The notes beneath the pieces are model-generated. The model was not told the DNA's origin and ran no database searches. It saw only the letters and a list, made by a program, of their open reading frames with translations. Made by a program: the position numbers and the translations under genes. Of a DNA stretch of 6,178 nt, positions 5,997-6,178 are shown piece by piece. The stretch comes from Alphaproteobacteria bacterium (GTDB lineage: Bacteria; Pseudomonadota; Alphaproteobacteria; ATCC43930; CGMCC-115725), in contig JAFAHP010000689.1 of the NCBI GenBank assembly GCA_019237175.1, forward strand, positions 1-6,178, written 5' to 3'. Each line of letters starts with the position of its first letter. Within the stretch, counting starts at the first letter, position 1.

Positions 5997-6178
5997 GTGG
6001 TGAACAATCCGCGCGTCATGCCGTTGTCGGGAAGTGCGCTTTCGACTCCGATGGCGAGCAACAATTCCCGCCGCCTCCGCCCCTTACCGCAGCGTTCCGA
6101 TCGTGAAGCCCAACGGTGTTACGGCATCCCGTCCACCGACTGGTCGACCGAGGCCGGCGGGTCGTACTTCAAGAGATC
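5997..6178 (+). CDS. Possible 5' end of a downstream gene (partial, unidentified)
   Basis: A frame starting at GTG 5997 or 6000, or at the better ATG 6018, stays open to the window end and ends YGIPSTDWSTEAGGSYFKR. Counting by hand, about 77 percent of its third codon positions are G or C, against about 52 percent for the other frame that is open to the end (from 6004). That favours this frame in GC-rich DNA. The protein fragment matches no family I can name; it starts only 6 to 27 bases after gspD and so would be in the same operon. A gspE ATPase gene would be natural here, but I see no GspE motif in these residues. No clear Shine-Dalgarno precedes ATG 6018. Other frames are also open over part of the region, so this call is tentative. 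Confidence 0.4.
   Translation, partial: MVNNPRVMPLSGSALSTPMASNNSRRLRPLPQRSDREAQRCYGIPSTDWSTEAGGSYFKR

Overview
The window holds part of a type II secretion system (T2SS, general secretion pathway) operon on the + strand. The DNA is GC-rich. The gaps between genes carry short palindromic repeats; when read as protein, the copy near 3540-3640 gives VDGRNKSGHD on one strand and AGLVPAIDVD on the other. That spurious translation is familiar from Alphaproteobacteria, especially Hyphomicrobiales such as Bradyrhizobium and its relatives, so I infer an alphaproteobacterium of that kind. The species cannot be read from this sequence.

Layout. Positions 1-72 are the 5' end of an unidentified minus-strand gene, with a good ribosome binding site, transcribed away from the T2SS genes. 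Positions 73 to about 776 hold no convincing gene. They contain several repeats, including a two-armed inverted palindrome (428-542) and two copies of a short hairpin family. From about 777 to 5990 lie five genes in one direction: a minor pseudopilin (GspI-like), GspL, GspM, a short GspC-like protein and the outer-membrane secretin GspD. The first four are joined by 4-base stop/start overlaps (TTGA, ATGA, ATGA). A 177-base gap filled with palindromic repeats separates the GspC-like gene from gspD. After gspD a further frame opens and runs off the window end; its identity is unresolved.

How the parts work together. By family knowledge, GspD forms the outer-membrane channel. The GspC-like protein links the secretin N-terminal domains to the inner membrane. 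GspL and GspM form the inner-membrane platform that recruits the GspE ATPase, and the pseudopilin belongs to the tip of the periplasmic pseudopilus. GspE, GspF, the major pseudopilin GspG, the other minor pseudopilins and the prepilin peptidase are not in this window. The order L-M-C-D differs from the classical C-to-N order of T2SS operons and parallels the pilM-N-O-P-Q order of type IV pili.

Points worth a second look are the pseudopilin start (its natural ATG is one base out of frame), the atypical lipobox on GspD, the minimal GspC-like protein without a PDZ domain, and the structured repeats inside the operon. I see no wholly new system; this is a compact, rearranged variant of a known one.
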